The translations under genes and the position numbers were made by a program. A stretch of DNA of 64,000 bases from positions 61,470 through 125,469 of the forward strand of contig USRX01000005.1 of assembly GCA_900557275.1 (NCBI GenBank). Reading direction: 5' to 3'. The notes below the pieces were generated by a model, which did no database searches, was not told the DNA's origin, and saw nothing but the letters and a program-made list of their open reading frames with translations. This stretch comes from an uncultured Roseburia sp. (GTDB taxonomy: Bacteria > Bacillota_A > Clostridia > Lachnospirales > Lachnospiraceae). Positions 52,602-63,163 of this stretch are shown one piece after another (positions within the stretch are counted from its first letter, which is position 1; each line of letters opens with the position of its first letter).

Positions 52602-55385
52602 TTACACATATTCGTCAATATACTGTTCAAATTCTTCCATGCTCATAAGAACTTTACGGGGTTTGGTTCCCTCTTCCGGTCCTACGACGCCTGCTTCTTC
52701 CAGCTGATCCATAATCCTTGCTGCACGGTTAAATCCAACCTTGAACATACGCTGCAGCATACCGATGGATCCTTTTTCTTTTTCTATGATAAACTTTCCT
52801 GCTTCTGCAAAATAAATATCCCTGTCATCTGCCGAAGAGGTAAATCCACTGCCTCCGCCCATGGAAGAGGTGGCTGCCGATTTTACTTTTTCTTCCACTG
52901 ATGCATCGTAGCTACCCACACCATTTTTCTCCGTCAGGTATTCTACAACGTCAGAAACTTCGTTATCGGAAACAAACGCACCCTGAACACGCACCGGTTT
53001 CTGATATCCCTGGGGATAAAAGAGCATGTCGCCTTTTCCAAGCAGTTTTTCCGCTCCGTTCATATCCAGGATCGTACGGGAATCCACACCGGAAGTTACC
53101 GAAAAAGCGATTCGCGACGGCATATTTGCCTTGATCAGACCGGTAATAACATTTACGGAAGGTCGCTGTGTGGCAATGATCAGATGAATGCCTGCCGCAC
53201 GGGCAAGCTGTGCCAAACGACAGATTGCATCCTCCACATCTCCCGGTGCAACCATCATCAGGTCGGCCAGCTCGTCTACTATGATCACGATCTGCGGCAT
53301 CTTCTGCGGTTTGTTCGGGTCGTCAATATCCTGAATAGATTCAATTTTTTTATTATACCCCTTCAGATCACGCACATTATATTCTGCGAATTTCTGGTAA
53401 CGGTCCGTCATCTCGGAAACCGCCCAGTGCAATGCCCCGGCTGCTTTCTTCGGGTCGGTTACCACCGGAATAAACAGATGCGGGATTCCATTATAAACAC
53501 TCAGCTCTACGACTTTAGGATCGATCATGATTAATTTTACATCTTCTGGATGTGCTTTGTAAAGAATACTCATGATAATCGTATTGATACATACTGATTT
53601 TCCTGATCCTGTAGCACCAGCGATCAACAGATGTGGCATTTTCGCAATGTCTGCCACAATCACGTTTCCTGCGATATCCTTGCCGGCCGCAAAAGCGATA
53701 TTGGATGCATGTCCCTGAAATTCTTTGGACTCCACCAGATCCCGAAATGCAACCGTAACATTCTCTTTATTCGGAACCTCGATTCCAATGGCTGCTTTAC
53801 CCGGAATCGGCGCTTCAATACGGATGTCAGCCACCGCAAGGTTCAGTTTGATATCATCGGCAAGACCAACGATCTTACTTACCTTTACACCCATTTCCGG
53901 CTGAATCTCATATCGGGTAACAGAAGGACCACAAGTAACATTTGTCACATGGGCCTTGACGCCGAAATTTGTCAGCGTCATCTGTAATTTATTGGACATT
54001 TCCTGCAAATGCGCTCTGGAATCTCCAGAAGCATTCGGATCGCCTTTTTTCAAAAGTGATACCGGTGGAAATTCGTATCCCGGTTCTATCTCAGCATTCT
54101 GTTGGATCTCATCGGAAATATCTGCCACTTCATCCGAAATTGCCGCTGCATCCTGCTTTTTATTTTTTTTCGGTGCCGAAGAGACAGTCGTTTCCTGTGC
54201 CTCCGGTGTTTCCTCATTTGCAATATGTATCTGTGGCTCCGGTATCTGCGACTGTGCTTCTGACGGTGTATGCATCTGCGAAGCCGGCACTTCATTCCGG
54301 CTTCCTGTTACTCCCGCAGAATGAGAACCATTGTATTTCTGAGAAGCCGGATCCATCTCCTGTGAATTGATCAGCTCGCTATCTCTGGCGCCATGAATTG
54401 TTGGTGCTGGATAGTCGTCTTCAAGAACAGTTGCATCTGCAGAGGATATATTTACCGCATTTTGCAATCCAAAATTTCTTAATCCCATTCCATTTGTCGG
54501 TTGACATTTTTTCACTTCCCCTGCTGAAGAAGCACTGGTTTGAGATCTTTTCCCCTGAGATTGTTTTGGGATATCCTGTTCCGCCTGAGGAATATCTATA
54601 ATGATCTCGTTCATATCTTCTGCAAAACGTTTCTTTCTGCCACGTTTCGCCTCTTTCATAGAAGTATTTCCGCCAAAAGCGACGCCGGAAACTTTTCTAT
54701 CCTGTCGCCGCTGGCTCGTTTCCTGCTTTTTCGTTCTGGAACGCTGCGGTTGAAGATCCGCTTCCTCCATTTCCTGTTCCCGTTTGATCTCCAGCCGTTC
54801 TTTATGGCGTCTAACATCCTCCCTAGCGGTTTCGTACACTTTTGCACCGCCTTTTTTCAGCCCGCCAAAGAATGATTTTTCCGTAATCATTACAATGCTG
54901 ATGATAAGTGCGATCGATGCGATTACATACGCACAGGCAAGTCCTACCGTCTTTGTAAACAGTACACCTAATGCCGCGCCAAGAAGACCTCCTCCATTTT
55001 TTTCGGAGATACATGCCTCCAGCAGACTTCCAATGCTCATGGAATCGCTGCCGAACATCAGCAGATGCACCAGTGTGCACAGAAATACAAAGAGGAGCAC
55101 TGCCGCAGCCGTCTTCATGATAACCTTCCCGTTCCGGTTTTGGTTCGCAGTCAAAAACGCGCTGACCAGAAACAGCCAGAAAGGAAACACATATGCCATC
55201 AGGCCAAAGGCACCAAAGAAGAAGGCGCTGATAGCTTTTCCAAACATACCGCCCTGTCCGACCGTGCAGATAAATATTACAATTGAAGCTGCCAGGATCA
55301 ATAACAGAACCACTTCGTTCTGCAACGAAAATTCCTGCTGCCGGGACTTCCTTCCTTTCGTTTTTTTCTTTGTTTTTGATGCCAT
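52602..55385 (-). CDS. ftsK: DNA translocase FtsK/SpoIIIE
   Basis: A 927-residue septal DNA pump. Four membrane segments lie in residues 23-175. A low-complexity linker of about 250 residues (about 190-435) rich in Gln, Ser and Glu follows. The RecA-like motor (about 460-790) has Walker [19 protein letters not shown] near 592 and Walker [19 protein letters not shown]. The winged-helix gamma domain (about 855-925) contains [32 protein letters not shown], which reads KOPS/SRS polarity sites. Which of the vegetative or sporulation roles it serves is not visible. Confidence 0.95.
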   Translation of the reverse strand: MASKTKKKTKGRKSRQQEFSLQNEVVLLLILAASIVIFICTVGQGGMFGKAISAFFFGAFGLMAYVFPFWLFLVSAFLTANQNRNGKVIMKTAAAVLLFVFLCTLVHLLMFGSDSMSIGSLLEACISEKNGGGLLGAALGVLFTKTVGLACAYVIASIALIISIVMITEKSFFGGLKKGGAKVYETAREDVRRHKERLEIKREQEMEEADLQPQRSRTKKQETSQRRQDRKVSGVAFGGNTSMKEAKRGRKKRFAEDMNEIIIDIPQAEQDIPKQSQGKRSQTSASSAGEVKKCQPTNGMGLRNFGLQNAVNISSADATVLEDDYPAPTIHGARDSELINSQEMDPASQKYNGSHSAGVTGSRNEVPASQMHTPSEAQSQIPEPQIHIANEETPEAQETTVSSAPKKNKKQDAAAISDEVADISDEIQQNAEIEPGYEFPPVSLLKKGDPNASGDSRAHLQEMSNKLQMTLTNFGVKAHVTNVTCGPSVTRYEIQPEMGVKVSKIVGLADDIKLNLAVADIRIEAPIPGKAAIGIEVPNKENVTVAFRDLVESKEFQGHASNIAFAAGKDIAGNVIVADIAKMPHLLIAGATGSGKSVCINTIIMSILYKAHPEDVKLIMIDPKVVELSVYNGIPHLFIPVVTDPKKAAGALHWAVSEMTDRYQKFAEYNVRDLKGYNKKIESIQDIDDPNKPQKMPQIVIIVDELADLMMVAPGDVEDAICRLAQLARAAGIHLIIATQRPSVNVITGLIKANMPSRIAFSVTSGVDSRTILDMNGAEKLLGKGDMLFYPQGYQKPVRVQGAFVSDNEVSDVVEYLTEKNGVGSYDASVEEKVKSAATSSMGGGSGFTSSADDRDIYFAEAGKFIIEKEKGSIGMLQRMFKVGFNRAARIMDQLEEAGVVGPEEGTKPRKVLMSMEEFEQYIDEYV

Positions 55386-55685
55386 ACTTCCTCCAAATAA
55401 CTATCATGTACATTGAAAACGCTTCATCCAGAAGATTTGTGACATACATGATAATACCCTTTTCAAACTGTTCCTATTTTTAAATCCATTCTAAATAAAA
55501 GAAAGATTTGAAATCTGTCTCTTACATAAAATATAACATTTTTCATTCATCGCACAGTCTGTAATTTTTTATATACAATTGTATTTTAACACAATATCGA
55601 AATTTAATTTTATCACATTTTATTTTAAATGTCATCAATTATATCGTAATGTATTATCAATATTTTTGATAATAGTCTTTTCTTT
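55386..55685. other. AT-rich gap between tepA and ftsK
   Basis: About 300 bases with no gene that I can support. A short perfect hairpin (ATTATCAA 55653-55660 and TTGATAAT 55666-55673) lies 13 bases after the tepA stop and may be its weak terminator. The rest is AT-rich and probably carries the ftsK promoter. Confidence 0.45.
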
Positions 55686-56372
55686 TTATTGCACAGATTC
55701 ATATATCATCTGATGCAGACGGGATACCGCGTCGGAGATGCCGCCTACTTCATTGATGATGCCTTCCTGTACCGCTTCATGCCCCACAAGGATTGTTCCA
55801 AGGTCTTTCGTCAACATACTGGTGTTCATCATCATTTCCTCAATCCTCTGGCTGCTTGTCTGACAATGATCCGCCACAAAACCGGAAATCCGCTCCTGCA
55901 TCTGGCGAAAATATTCATAGGTCTGCGGTGCACCGATCACGGTTCCACTCATTCTGACAGGATGAATGACCATCGTACCAGTGGGAACGATAAAAGAATA
56001 ATCCGCAGCTACCGCAAGCGGTACACCGATAGAATGGCTGCCGCCCAGAACCAGAGATACCGTTGGTTTGCTTAAAGACGCAATCATTTCTGCTATAGCA
56101 AGCCCGGATTCCACATCTCCTCCTACCGTATTTAGTAAAATAAGTAACCCATCCACATTGCAGGAATCTTCAATCTGCGCCAGCTGTGGCAATACATGTT
56201 CATATTTTGTTGTTTTCGTATTTGCCGCCAGACACTCATGTCCTTCGATCTCTCCGATTACGGAAAGCAGCTGAATCTTGTGATTTTGTGGATTTTCTGC
56301 CAGCTGTGCTTCCCCACTGGCAGATATATTTTCCTGAAAACCCTTCTGTTCCGCCTGCTGTTTTTCACTCAT
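55686..56372 (-). CDS. tepA: ClpP-like protease TepA
   Basis: A 228-residue ClpP/crotonase-fold serine peptidase, related to B. subtilis TepA, linked to protein secretion and spore germination. DGLLILLNTVGGDVESGLAIAEMIASL near 75-100 and VLGGSHSIGVPLAVAADYSFIVPTGTMVIHPVRMSG near 108-143 hold the predicted Ser and His. tepA lies beside spoIIIE/ftsK in Bacillus too, which supports the assignment. AGAGGA precedes ATG 56372. Confidence 0.88.
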   Translation of the reverse strand: MSEKQQAEQKGFQENISASGEAQLAENPQNHKIQLLSVIGEIEGHECLAANTKTTKYEHVLPQLAQIEDSCNVDGLLILLNTVGGDVESGLAIAEMIASLSKPTVSLVLGGSHSIGVPLAVAADYSFIVPTGTMVIHPVRMSGTVIGAPQTYEYFRQMQERISGFVADHCQTSSQRIEEMMMNTSMLTKDLGTILVGHEAVQEGIINEVGGISDAVSRLHQMIYESVQ

Positions 56373-56551
56373 ACTGATGTCCTCTTTCTCTCAGATTCAT
56401 TTTGGGATTCCTCCTGTAAAACCATAGAGACAACCTATTCATCAGTATATGTTTTCTTTCCTTTTTTATGCATGATATAACAAATACTGTACTCATTTTT
56501 TCCAACAAAAATTTTCAAGAAGATTCCGCAAATACATCATTTATAGCAAGA

Positions 56552-56601
56552 AAGAGAACCGTCTTTCTCATGCTTTTTCAAGCCATTCAAAAGTCGATTC
56601 T
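56552..56601 (-). terminator. Possible weak terminator after glgA
   Basis: AAGAGAACCG (56552-56561) can pair with CGATTCTCTT (56592-56601) with a G-U pair and a long loop. No strong U-tract; low support. Confidence 0.25.
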
Positions 56602-56625
56602 CTTATCTGTATCTTCCTGAAACCG

Positions 56626-58083
56626 TTATGCTTTTTCTCCAATCAGGAAATTATAGACATCTTCATAACGTTTTGCAGAATTTCTCCATGAAAAATCCTG
56701 TTCCATGCCGCGATCAACAATCTTATTCCAATTTCTCTTATTTTCAAAATAAATCTTTTTGGAATAGTTGATCACGTCAAGCATTTCCTCTCCGTTGTAA
56801 TTTGCAAAGGAGAATCCATCACCAGTATTTTCATATTCATTGTACGGTTCTACCGTATCTTTTAATCCACCAGTCTCCCGAACAATCGGCACGGTACCAT
56901 AGCGGAATGAGATCAGCTGAGTCAGCCCGCAAGGTTCAAATGCAGAAGGCATCAAGAATGCATCCGCTGCTGCATACAGCTTATGAGCCAGATCATCGTT
57001 GTAACAGATATTTGCAGAAATTCTGTCGCCATATTTCCATGCGTAATGACGGAACATATCTTCATATCGCCCCTCGCCGGTTCCGATTACAACAAGCTGG
57101 GTATAATCATCCACGATTCGATCGATCACAAAATTGATCAGATCCAGACCTTTCTGATCCGTCAGTCTGGATACCAGACCGATCATATATTTTTTCTTAT
57201 CTACTTCGAGTCCCAGCATTTCCTGGAGTTTTACTTTATTTTCCCACTTCTTTTTCCGGAAATTACTGCTGTCGTAATTCACAAAGATTTTCGGATCAGA
57301 AGCCGGGTCATAAATCTCATAATCAATACCGTTTACGATACCCTGCATATCATAATGTCTGGCAGAAAGCAGACCGTCAAGTCCTTCCCCATAATACGGG
57401 GTCTGAATCTCCTGGGCATATGTATCGCTTACAGTTGTAATATAATCCGCATACACCAATCCACCTTTTAACATATTGCCATCGTCTTGAAACTCCAGTT
57501 TATCAGCAGTAAACAAATTATCCGGCAAGCCGCTCAGACCTTTCAGCGTCTGCATATCCCATACACCCTGAAACTTCAGGTTGTGGATCGTCATCATAGA
57601 TTTCATACCCCAAAAGAACATGTCTCCCTGAAATTCATTTTTCAGATAAACAGGAATCAGTCCCGTCTGCCAGTCGTGGCAATGAATCAGATCCGGCTGA
57701 AATCCAATGACCGGAAGCATGGATAACACTGCTTTATCAAAAAAACAAAACTTTTCGATATCATATCGAACATCGCCATACGGGGTAAAACAGTTAAAGT
57801 ATTCCTGATTATCAATAAAATAATATGTAATTCCATCCAATTCGTAAGAAAGCACGCCCACATACTTCTCCGGAATATACGGACCGGTTCCCATATAAAA
57901 ATGTGTCACATATTGAAATTTACTCCGGTACTCTTCCGGTATGCAGGAATAATTTGGTATGACTACGCGGATATCCCAGTATTTTTTATCAAACCATTTC
58001 GGTAATGCCCCACATACATCTGCCAGACCACCGGTTTTAATAAATGGTACACATTCAGATGCTGCAAAAAGAACTTTTTTCAT
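56626..58083 (-). CDS. glgA: Glycogen synthase
   Basis: A 485-residue GT5 glycosyltransferase that extends glycogen from ADP-glucose. The N-terminal ADP-glucose motif is FIKTGGLADVCGALPKWF at 14-31. The C-terminal GT-B half has VSRLTDQKGLDLI near 308 and FLMPSAFEPCGLTQLISFRYGTVPIVRETGGLKDTV near 378-413. No glgBCDP neighbours are present, so it stands alone. An inverted repeat occupies its leader. Confidence 0.95.
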   Translation of the reverse strand: MKKVLFAASECVPFIKTGGLADVCGALPKWFDKKYWDIRVVIPNYSCIPEEYRSKFQYVTHFYMGTGPYIPEKYVGVLSYELDGITYYFIDNQEYFNCFTPYGDVRYDIEKFCFFDKAVLSMLPVIGFQPDLIHCHDWQTGLIPVYLKNEFQGDMFFWGMKSMMTIHNLKFQGVWDMQTLKGLSGLPDNLFTADKLEFQDDGNMLKGGLVYADYITTVSDTYAQEIQTPYYGEGLDGLLSARHYDMQGIVNGIDYEIYDPASDPKIFVNYDSSNFRKKKWENKVKLQEMLGLEVDKKKYMIGLVSRLTDQKGLDLINFVIDRIVDDYTQLVVIGTGEGRYEDMFRHYAWKYGDRISANICYNDDLAHKLYAAADAFLMPSAFEPCGLTQLISFRYGTVPIVRETGGLKDTVEPYNEYENTGDGFSFANYNGEEMLDVINYSKKIYFENKRNWNKIVDRGMEQDFSWRNSAKRYEDVYNFLIGEKA

Positions 58084-58102
58084 GTTTTATCCCCCATACA
58101 AC

Positions 58103-58167
58103 TTAGGTGTTTCTGGAATCATCCATCTCATAAATTTTCATTCATAAAATTTCCAAAATACACCTAA
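58103..58167 (-). promoter_or_regulatory. Inverted repeat in the glgA leader
   Basis: TTAGGTGTTTCTGG (58103-58116) and CCAAAATACACCTAA (58153-58167) pair over about 14 bp with one or two mismatches; the RBS GGGGGA follows the stem. Confidence 0.4.
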
Positions 58168-58222
58168 CATTATTCGATTTATAATTACATTCTCCGGCTA
58201 TGTAGCTGTCACTCTTTTTGGG

Positions 58223-58951
58223 TTACTCTTCCCAGTTGTGATATACCTGCTGTACATCATCATCTGCATCCAACAGATCCAGAATACGGTTGATATTATT
58301 CAGGTCCTGCTCGTCGGTAAGCTGAACATATGTCTGTGGAATCATGGTAACCTCAGCATTTGCCATCGGGATACCTTCATTCTCCAGTGCCTGTCTTACA
58401 TCGCTGAAGCTGTCCGGGTCTGTGATGATCTCAAAGCTATCCTCTTCCTCTGAGAAATCTTCTGCACCTGCATCCAGTGCCATCATCATCAGATCATCTG
58501 CTTCCATATCGCACTCTTCTTTGTCAACGATAATCTGTCCTTTTTTATCAAACATGTAAGATACGCATCCCGGTGTACCAACGTTTCCCTTTCCTTTTGT
58601 AAAAGCATTTCTTACGTTAGCCGCTGTACGGTTTTTATTATCTGTAAGTGCATCTACGATGATTGCTGTACCGCTCGGTCCATATCCTTCATAAGAAACA
58701 TACTCGTAGTTTACAGAATTTGCATCGCCTGCAGCCTTTTTGATTCCACGGTCAATGGTATCATTCGGCATGTTGTTTGCTTTTGCTTTTGCGATAACAT
58801 CACGAAGCTTGCTGTTGTTTGCCGGATCCGGACCGCCCTCTTTTACTGCTACAGCGATCTCTCTTCCGATAATGGTAAAGATCTTACCTTTTGCTGCGTC
58901 GTTTTTCTCCTTCTTATGTTTAATGTTTGCAAATTTTGAATGTCCTGACAT
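58223..58951 (-). CDS. yebC: YebC/PmpR-family protein
   Basis: A 242-residue protein of the YebC family, begun by [40 protein letters not shown]. It has [27 protein letters not shown] near 43 and [30 protein letters not shown] near 108. Some YebC proteins regulate transcription and others assist translation of proline stretches; which role applies here is unknown. It has a consensus-like promoter. Confidence 0.95.
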   Translation of the reverse strand: MSGHSKFANIKHKKEKNDAAKGKIFTIIGREIAVAVKEGGPDPANNSKLRDVIAKAKANNMPNDTIDRGIKKAAGDANSVNYEYVSYEGYGPSGTAIIVDALTDNKNRTAANVRNAFTKGKGNVGTPGCVSYMFDKKGQIIVDKEECDMEADDLMMMALDAGAEDFSEEEDSFEIITDPDSFSDVRQALENEGIPMANAEVTMIPQTYVQLTDEQDLNNINRILDLLDADDDVQQVYHNWEE

Positions 58952-58985
58952 TTCTAAATCTCCTCGTCTTATTGTATCTTAAAAA

Positions 58986-59006
58986 AATATATTAATTTAA
59001 TATATT
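58986..59006. terminator. AT-only palindrome with T-run downstream of mazF
   Basis: AATATATTAA (58986-58995), a central T and TTAATATATT (58997-59006) form a palindrome; on the minus strand seven T follow it. It lies near the predicted yebC start site and could weakly terminate mazF transcripts or attenuate yebC. Confidence 0.4.
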
Positions 59007-59011
59007 ATAAA

Positions 59012-59040
59012 ATATTATCATTGGTATCTGCATTCGTCAA
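59012..59040 (-). promoter_or_regulatory. Promoter of yebC
   Basis: Minus-strand TTGACG (59040-59035), exactly 17 bases, TAATAT (59017-59012), right after the mazF stop codon. Confidence 0.65.
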
Positions 59041-59041
59041 G

Positions 59042-59389
59042 TTATGTATCCAAATCAAGACTGATGCAGAGTGCCCGGTTGATTTTGTTTATAATTTCTC
59101 CGTCCAGATGGCAGATCTTATCCTTCAGTCTGGATTTATCAATGGTACGCACCTGTTCCAATAAAATGACAGAATCTTTGATCATATGATATTTTTCCGC
59201 ATTCAATTCTATATGCGTAGGCAGTTTTGCTTTATTCATACGGGATGTGATGGCTGCACAGATCACAGTTGGGCTGTGACGATTGCCCACATCATTCTGA
59301 ATAATCAGCACTGGGCGTATCCCACCCTGCTCGGAACCGATTACCGGTCTCAAATCTGCATAATAGACATCTCCTCTGCGTATTACCAT
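59042..59389 (-). CDS. MazF/PemK-family toxin (EndoA-type RNase)
   Basis: A 115-residue MazF-fold sequence-specific mRNA interferase. [60 protein letters not shown] is the full family block, with Arg and Thr in the groove and [13 protein letters not shown] near 75-87. It follows alr, as ndoA does in Bacillus, but the EndoAI antitoxin gene normally between them is absent. ATG 59389 is preceded by GGAG; a TTG 15 bases before it is less likely. Confidence 0.92.
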   Translation of the reverse strand: MVIRRGDVYYADLRPVIGSEQGGIRPVLIIQNDVGNRHSPTVICAAITSRMNKAKLPTHIELNAEKYHMIKDSVILLEQVRTIDKSRLKDKICHLDGEIINKINRALCISLDLDT

Positions 59390-59558
59390 TTCTATACACT
59401 CCAATTCAAATGTTTGTTTCCATTATTCCCATTTTCCTCGGATGTATACAAGCTGATATTCTGTTTTAATGTCCTTTTTCCTGTCTCCTGTCAAAATATC
59501 ACAAAAAACCCACTTCACGGATCGGTCACTTGCCGACAGACTCCCACAGACTTTTTTA

Positions 59559-60728
59559 TTATTCTTCAAAATAATCTTTCCGTCCGGTAATCCTTCCCTT
59601 ATAGTCATAGACCCTCGGAATCCGTTTGCCAAGATCACAGGCAAATTCATAGTTAAATCTTCCGGAAAGTTCACCGATTGCTTCCATGGTAATCTCTTTT
59701 TCGCCGTCTTTTCCAATCAGAACAACCTCATCGCCCACTTTCACGTTTGGGATATCGGTTACATCTACCATGAACTGATCCATACATACCCGTCCGCAGA
59801 TCGGCGCACGTTTTCCGTGGATGAGAACATATCCTTTATTTGAAAGCGATCGGGCATATCCATCTCCATATCCCACAGGAATGGTAGCAATCTTCTGTTC
59901 TTTCTGTACTTCATAAGTACCGCCGTAGCTGATTAGTCTGCCCGGTTCCAGCGTCTTCACATGCACGACATGACTTTTCAGTTCCATGACAGGCCAAAGA
60001 TCTATCACATCTTTTTGCACCTCATTAGAAGGCCACAGACCGTAAATGATAATGCCTGCCCGAACCAGATCCATATTGGCCTCCGGAAAATCTGTGATGG
60101 CTGCACTGTTAGAAACATGGTGCAACGGGATTTCAACCCCACGTTTTTTTAACATATCGATCATATGCAAATATGCATCCAACTGTTTATGGGTAAATGT
60201 CTTATCCGTTTCATCCGCTCTGGAAAAATGGGTAAAGATTCCCTCCAGTATCATATGCGGCAATCTGGAGATCTGTGCAATCTCATCTGCTGCTTCCTCT
60301 GTAATCTGATAGCCGATGCGACTCATACCAGTGTCCAGTTTAATGTGTACAGGAACTGTCTTCCCCATATGCTCTGCCACTTCTGAAAACTGCTGTGCCA
60401 TCTCAAGGGAAAAGATTGTCGGACGTACCTGATAAGTGATCATATCTTCATATTGCTCAGGGAAGGTATATCCAAGTACCAGAATATTTTTCTTGATAAA
60501 ATTATTTCGCAGGATAACTGCCTCATCAATAGTAGCAACTGCATAACCCCAGATAAAATCCATATCTTCCATCAGTTCTGCAAAATTCACTGCTCCATGA
60601 CTGTAAGCATCCATTTTAATCACAGCAATAATCTGTGTATCTGGTTTAATAACCCTTTTAATTTCTTTCAGATTGTGTTCCAGTGCATCCATGTGGATAG
60701 CAGCAAAAACACGCTTGTATTGTTTCAA
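59559..60728 (-). CDS. alr: Alanine racemase
   Basis: A 389-residue PLP enzyme that makes D-alanine for peptidoglycan. The PLP Lys is in IAVIKMDAYSHGAVNFAE near 35-52, slightly changed from the usual KADAYGHG. The other half has the catalytic Tyr region IPVGYGDGYARSLSNKG near 265-282 and CGRVCMDQFMVDVTDIP near 310. Start is TTG 60728 with GAAGGA 7 bases upstream. It precedes mazF by 170 bases. Confidence 0.95.
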   Translation of the reverse strand: MKQYKRVFAAIHMDALEHNLKEIKRVIKPDTQIIAVIKMDAYSHGAVNFAELMEDMDFIWGYAVATIDEAVILRNNFIKKNILVLGYTFPEQYEDMITYQVRPTIFSLEMAQQFSEVAEHMGKTVPVHIKLDTGMSRIGYQITEEAADEIAQISRLPHMILEGIFTHFSRADETDKTFTHKQLDAYLHMIDMLKKRGVEIPLHHVSNSAAITDFPEANMDLVRAGIIIYGLWPSNEVQKDVIDLWPVMELKSHVVHVKTLEPGRLISYGGTYEVQKEQKIATIPVGYGDGYARSLSNKGYVLIHGKRAPICGRVCMDQFMVDVTDIPNVKVGDEVVLIGKDGEKEITMEAIGELSGRFNYEFACDLGKRIPRVYDYKGRITGRKDYFEE

Positions 60729-60801
60729 AGCTGTGTCCTTCTTTCCATTTCTTCTTTTTCACAAATCCGGTGTTGGCTTCCCGCAGCCGGCTTTATTCCT
60801 T

Positions 60802-62319
60802 CTATTGTATCGCATCTTTACCATATTCGTAAAGTACCTCTTTGATCCCATCCAAAAGATTTCGCGCGGTCATACTGTACGCGCCATTCTGTTCCGCAGC
60901 TTTCTCCCCTGCCAGACCATGCAGATATACCCCAAGCGAAGCCGCCACTTCCGGTGCCACGCCCTGCGCCAGCAACCCTGCAATAATCCCGGTCAGAACA
61001 TCCCCAGACCCGCCGGTAGCCATTCCATTGGTGCCGGAGCAGTTAAGATATATCTGGCCATCTGGAAACGCCGTTACCGTCCGGGCATCCTTCAGCGTCA
61101 GGATCACATTTTGTTTTTGTGCATACTCTGATGCACTGCCAATCAGATCATCCTGAATCTCAGAGATTTTTCTGCCACAGAGCCGTGCCATCTCCCCAAG
61201 ATGCGGTGTCAGGATACGTGCAGTTGTATCACTGTGAACAGGAATCTGATCCTTTGCGATCAGGTTCAGCGCATCTGCATCCACAACGCACGGAACATTG
61301 GCATGTTTTAAAACAATGCTTACGATCTTACCGGCGGTTTCATCCGTTCCAAGCCCCGGCCCGACCACGATTACGCTCGCCCAGTCAATTACATCCAGCA
61401 GCTGTTTTTCATCCAGTGCATCCCTCTGATACGTCGTCAGCACAGCTTCCGGAAGTGCAGACTGTACAATGATCCGGTTCTCTTCCGGTGTAAATACCCG
61501 CACTAGTCCTGCTCCTGTCCGATAAGCCGCTGAAGCAGAAAAACATGCTGCGCCTGCCATATTTACCGTGCCGGCGATTACAAGCACTTTTCCATAGGTT
61601 CCTTTATTTGAATAGCTTTTCCTTTTTGGCAGCAGTGTCAGATCTTCATTCGTCAGGCATCTGCATTCTGGCAGCTTTCCACGGAATCCATACGCATCGA
61701 TGCCGATATCTTTTACCGCAAGTCTTCCCGTCCATGCAGCGCCGGGATACAGGATCTGGCCGATCTTTGCAAATCCAAACGTAACCGTCAGCTCTGCCCG
61801 AAATGCGATTCCCAGAACTTTCCCGGTATCGGCGCTGACACCGGATGCAATATCAACTGCTACTTTCGTACCTTCCATGGCATTCATCTGCTCGATCATA
61901 GAAAAATAATTTCCAGTGATTTCCCGTGACAGACCAATCCCGAAAATACTGTCAAAAATCACATCAAAACGCTGCTTTGCTATTTCTGACAGGTCATACA
62001 CGATTGGAATCTCATATTTTTCAGCAATAGCTAACTGTCTTGCCGTTTCTGTCGTTGCTTTTTCCCGTTTTCCCACGAAGACAATCTGTACATCAAAACC
62101 CTTCAAAAACAAAAGCCGGGCAATTACCAGACCGTCTCCACCGTTATTTCCGCTTCCGCAGACTGACAGGAAGGATTTCGCATCGGGATAGTGATGCAAA
62201 ACTTCCTCCACAACGCTCAGTGCCGCACGTTCCATCAATACCGCAGATGGCACACCGTAATACTCGATCGTAGCCGTATCGCAGGCTTTCATTTCACTGC
62301 TGTTTAATAAATATTTCAC
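60802..62319 (-). CDS. nnrD: Bifunctional NAD(P)H-hydrate epimerase/dehydratase
   Basis: A 505-residue fused metabolite-repair enzyme that restores NAD(P)H from its hydrated forms. The epimerase half (about 1-205) includes VCGSGNNGGDGLVIARLLFLKGFDVQIV near 47-75. The ADP-dependent dehydratase half (about 225-500) includes VVGPGLGTDETAGK near 318, RILTPHLGEMARLCG near 371 and NGMATGGSGDVLTGIIAGLLAQG near 433. Start GTG 62319 has GGAGG 5 bases upstream; a longer frame to 62358 is not supported. Confidence 0.94.
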   Translation of the reverse strand: MKYLLNSSEMKACDTATIEYYGVPSAVLMERAALSVVEEVLHHYPDAKSFLSVCGSGNNGGDGLVIARLLFLKGFDVQIVFVGKREKATTETARQLAIAEKYEIPIVYDLSEIAKQRFDVIFDSIFGIGLSREITGNYFSMIEQMNAMEGTKVAVDIASGVSADTGKVLGIAFRAELTVTFGFAKIGQILYPGAAWTGRLAVKDIGIDAYGFRGKLPECRCLTNEDLTLLPKRKSYSNKGTYGKVLVIAGTVNMAGAACFSASAAYRTGAGLVRVFTPEENRIIVQSALPEAVLTTYQRDALDEKQLLDVIDWASVIVVGPGLGTDETAGKIVSIVLKHANVPCVVDADALNLIAKDQIPVHSDTTARILTPHLGEMARLCGRKISEIQDDLIGSASEYAQKQNVILTLKDARTVTAFPDGQIYLNCSGTNGMATGGSGDVLTGIIAGLLAQGVAPEVAASLGVYLHGLAGEKAAEQNGAYSMTARNLLDGIKEVLYEYGKDAIQ

Positions 62320-62380
62320 AAATGCCTCCATATCACAAACGCTCTGCCAATCCGGCAAAGCGTCTGATATTCTATCTTTA

Positions 62381-63043
62381 TTAATTTTTATGATGTTCTT
62401 TTTTCAGTGATTCTTTTTTACGATTCGTCACAATATTATAGGACAATTGCATCAGGCTGTCAGAAAGATGCACATTTTCTACAACGACATCCTCCGGAAG
62501 TTCCAGATCCAGATGAGCAAAATTCCAAATTGCTTTAATGCCCAGCGCCACGAGACGGTCTGCACAGGCTTCCGCCTTTTCCTTTGGCATCGTCAGTGCT
62601 GCAATATCTACCTGATTGTTTTTTACAAACTCTTCCAGTTCATCCATCATATGGATCTCTATACCACGCACCGTAAGTCCTTCTAATGTCGGATTCACAT
62701 CAAACAATGCCCGAATGATAAATCCACGTTTTTCAAACTTCACATAGTTTGCCAGTGCCTGTCCCAGATTACCGGCTCCGATCACAATGATATTATGCTG
62801 GCAGTCCAACCCCAGGATCTTACCGATCTCCTCATACAGATATTTTACATTATATCCATACCCCTGCTGGCCAAATCCTCCAAAGTTGTTTAAATCCTGT
62901 CGTATCTGGGAAGCGGTCACTTTCATTCTCCCGCTCAGCTCATTTGATGATATTCTTTCCACTCCGGCATCGATCAGCTCACCAAGATACCTGTAATAAC
63001 GCGGCATTCGGCGAATGACTGCCTGTGATATTTCTTTCTGCAA
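62381..63043 (-). CDS. rex: Redox-sensing repressor Rex
   Basis: A 220-residue repressor that senses the NADH/NAD+ ratio. A winged-helix N-terminus (IRRMPRYYRYLGELIDAGVERISSNELSGRMKVTASQIRQDLNNFGGFGQQGYGYNV) is followed by the Rossmann domain with NIIVIGAGNLGQALANY near 86-102 and a C-terminal domain-swapping helix. Start TTG 63043 has GGGAGG about 7 bases upstream; GTG 63058 would overlap that site. First gene of rex-nnrD-alr-mazF. Confidence 0.93.
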   Translation of the reverse strand: MQKEISQAVIRRMPRYYRYLGELIDAGVERISSNELSGRMKVTASQIRQDLNNFGGFGQQGYGYNVKYLYEEIGKILGLDCQHNIIVIGAGNLGQALANYVKFEKRGFIIRALFDVNPTLEGLTVRGIEIHMMDELEEFVKNNQVDIAALTMPKEKAEACADRLVALGIKAIWNFAHLDLELPEDVVVENVHLSDSLMQLSYNIVTNRKKESLKKEHHKN

Positions 63044-63143
63044 AATTATTCCTCCCACTCTTGCAACAGGATGATATGTCCAATTTTCCCTTTTTTATCA
63101 TCACTGTTCTTTATATCCTGTCAGTGCATAAACACATCGCAGG

Positions 63144-63163
63144 ATACTATTGTTTAATAGTAT
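63144..63163. promoter_or_regulatory. Perfect 20-base palindrome over the rex -10 region
   Basis: ATACTATT (63144-63151), GTTT, AATAGTAT (63156-63163). It overlaps the -10 and start region of the rex promoter, as an operator would. It does not match known Rex operators (TTGTTAA-N4-TTAACAA type). Confidence 0.45.

Noticed and set aside
59423..59716. Antitoxin gene between alr and mazF (97-codon ORF)
   Set aside because: More than half lies inside alr in another frame, there is no MazE-like pattern and no fitting SD; it looks like a shadow.
63144..63163. Rex operator in the rex promoter
   Set aside because: The palindrome does not fit the TTGTTAA/TTAACAA type half-sites, so it is only reported as an unidentified dyad.
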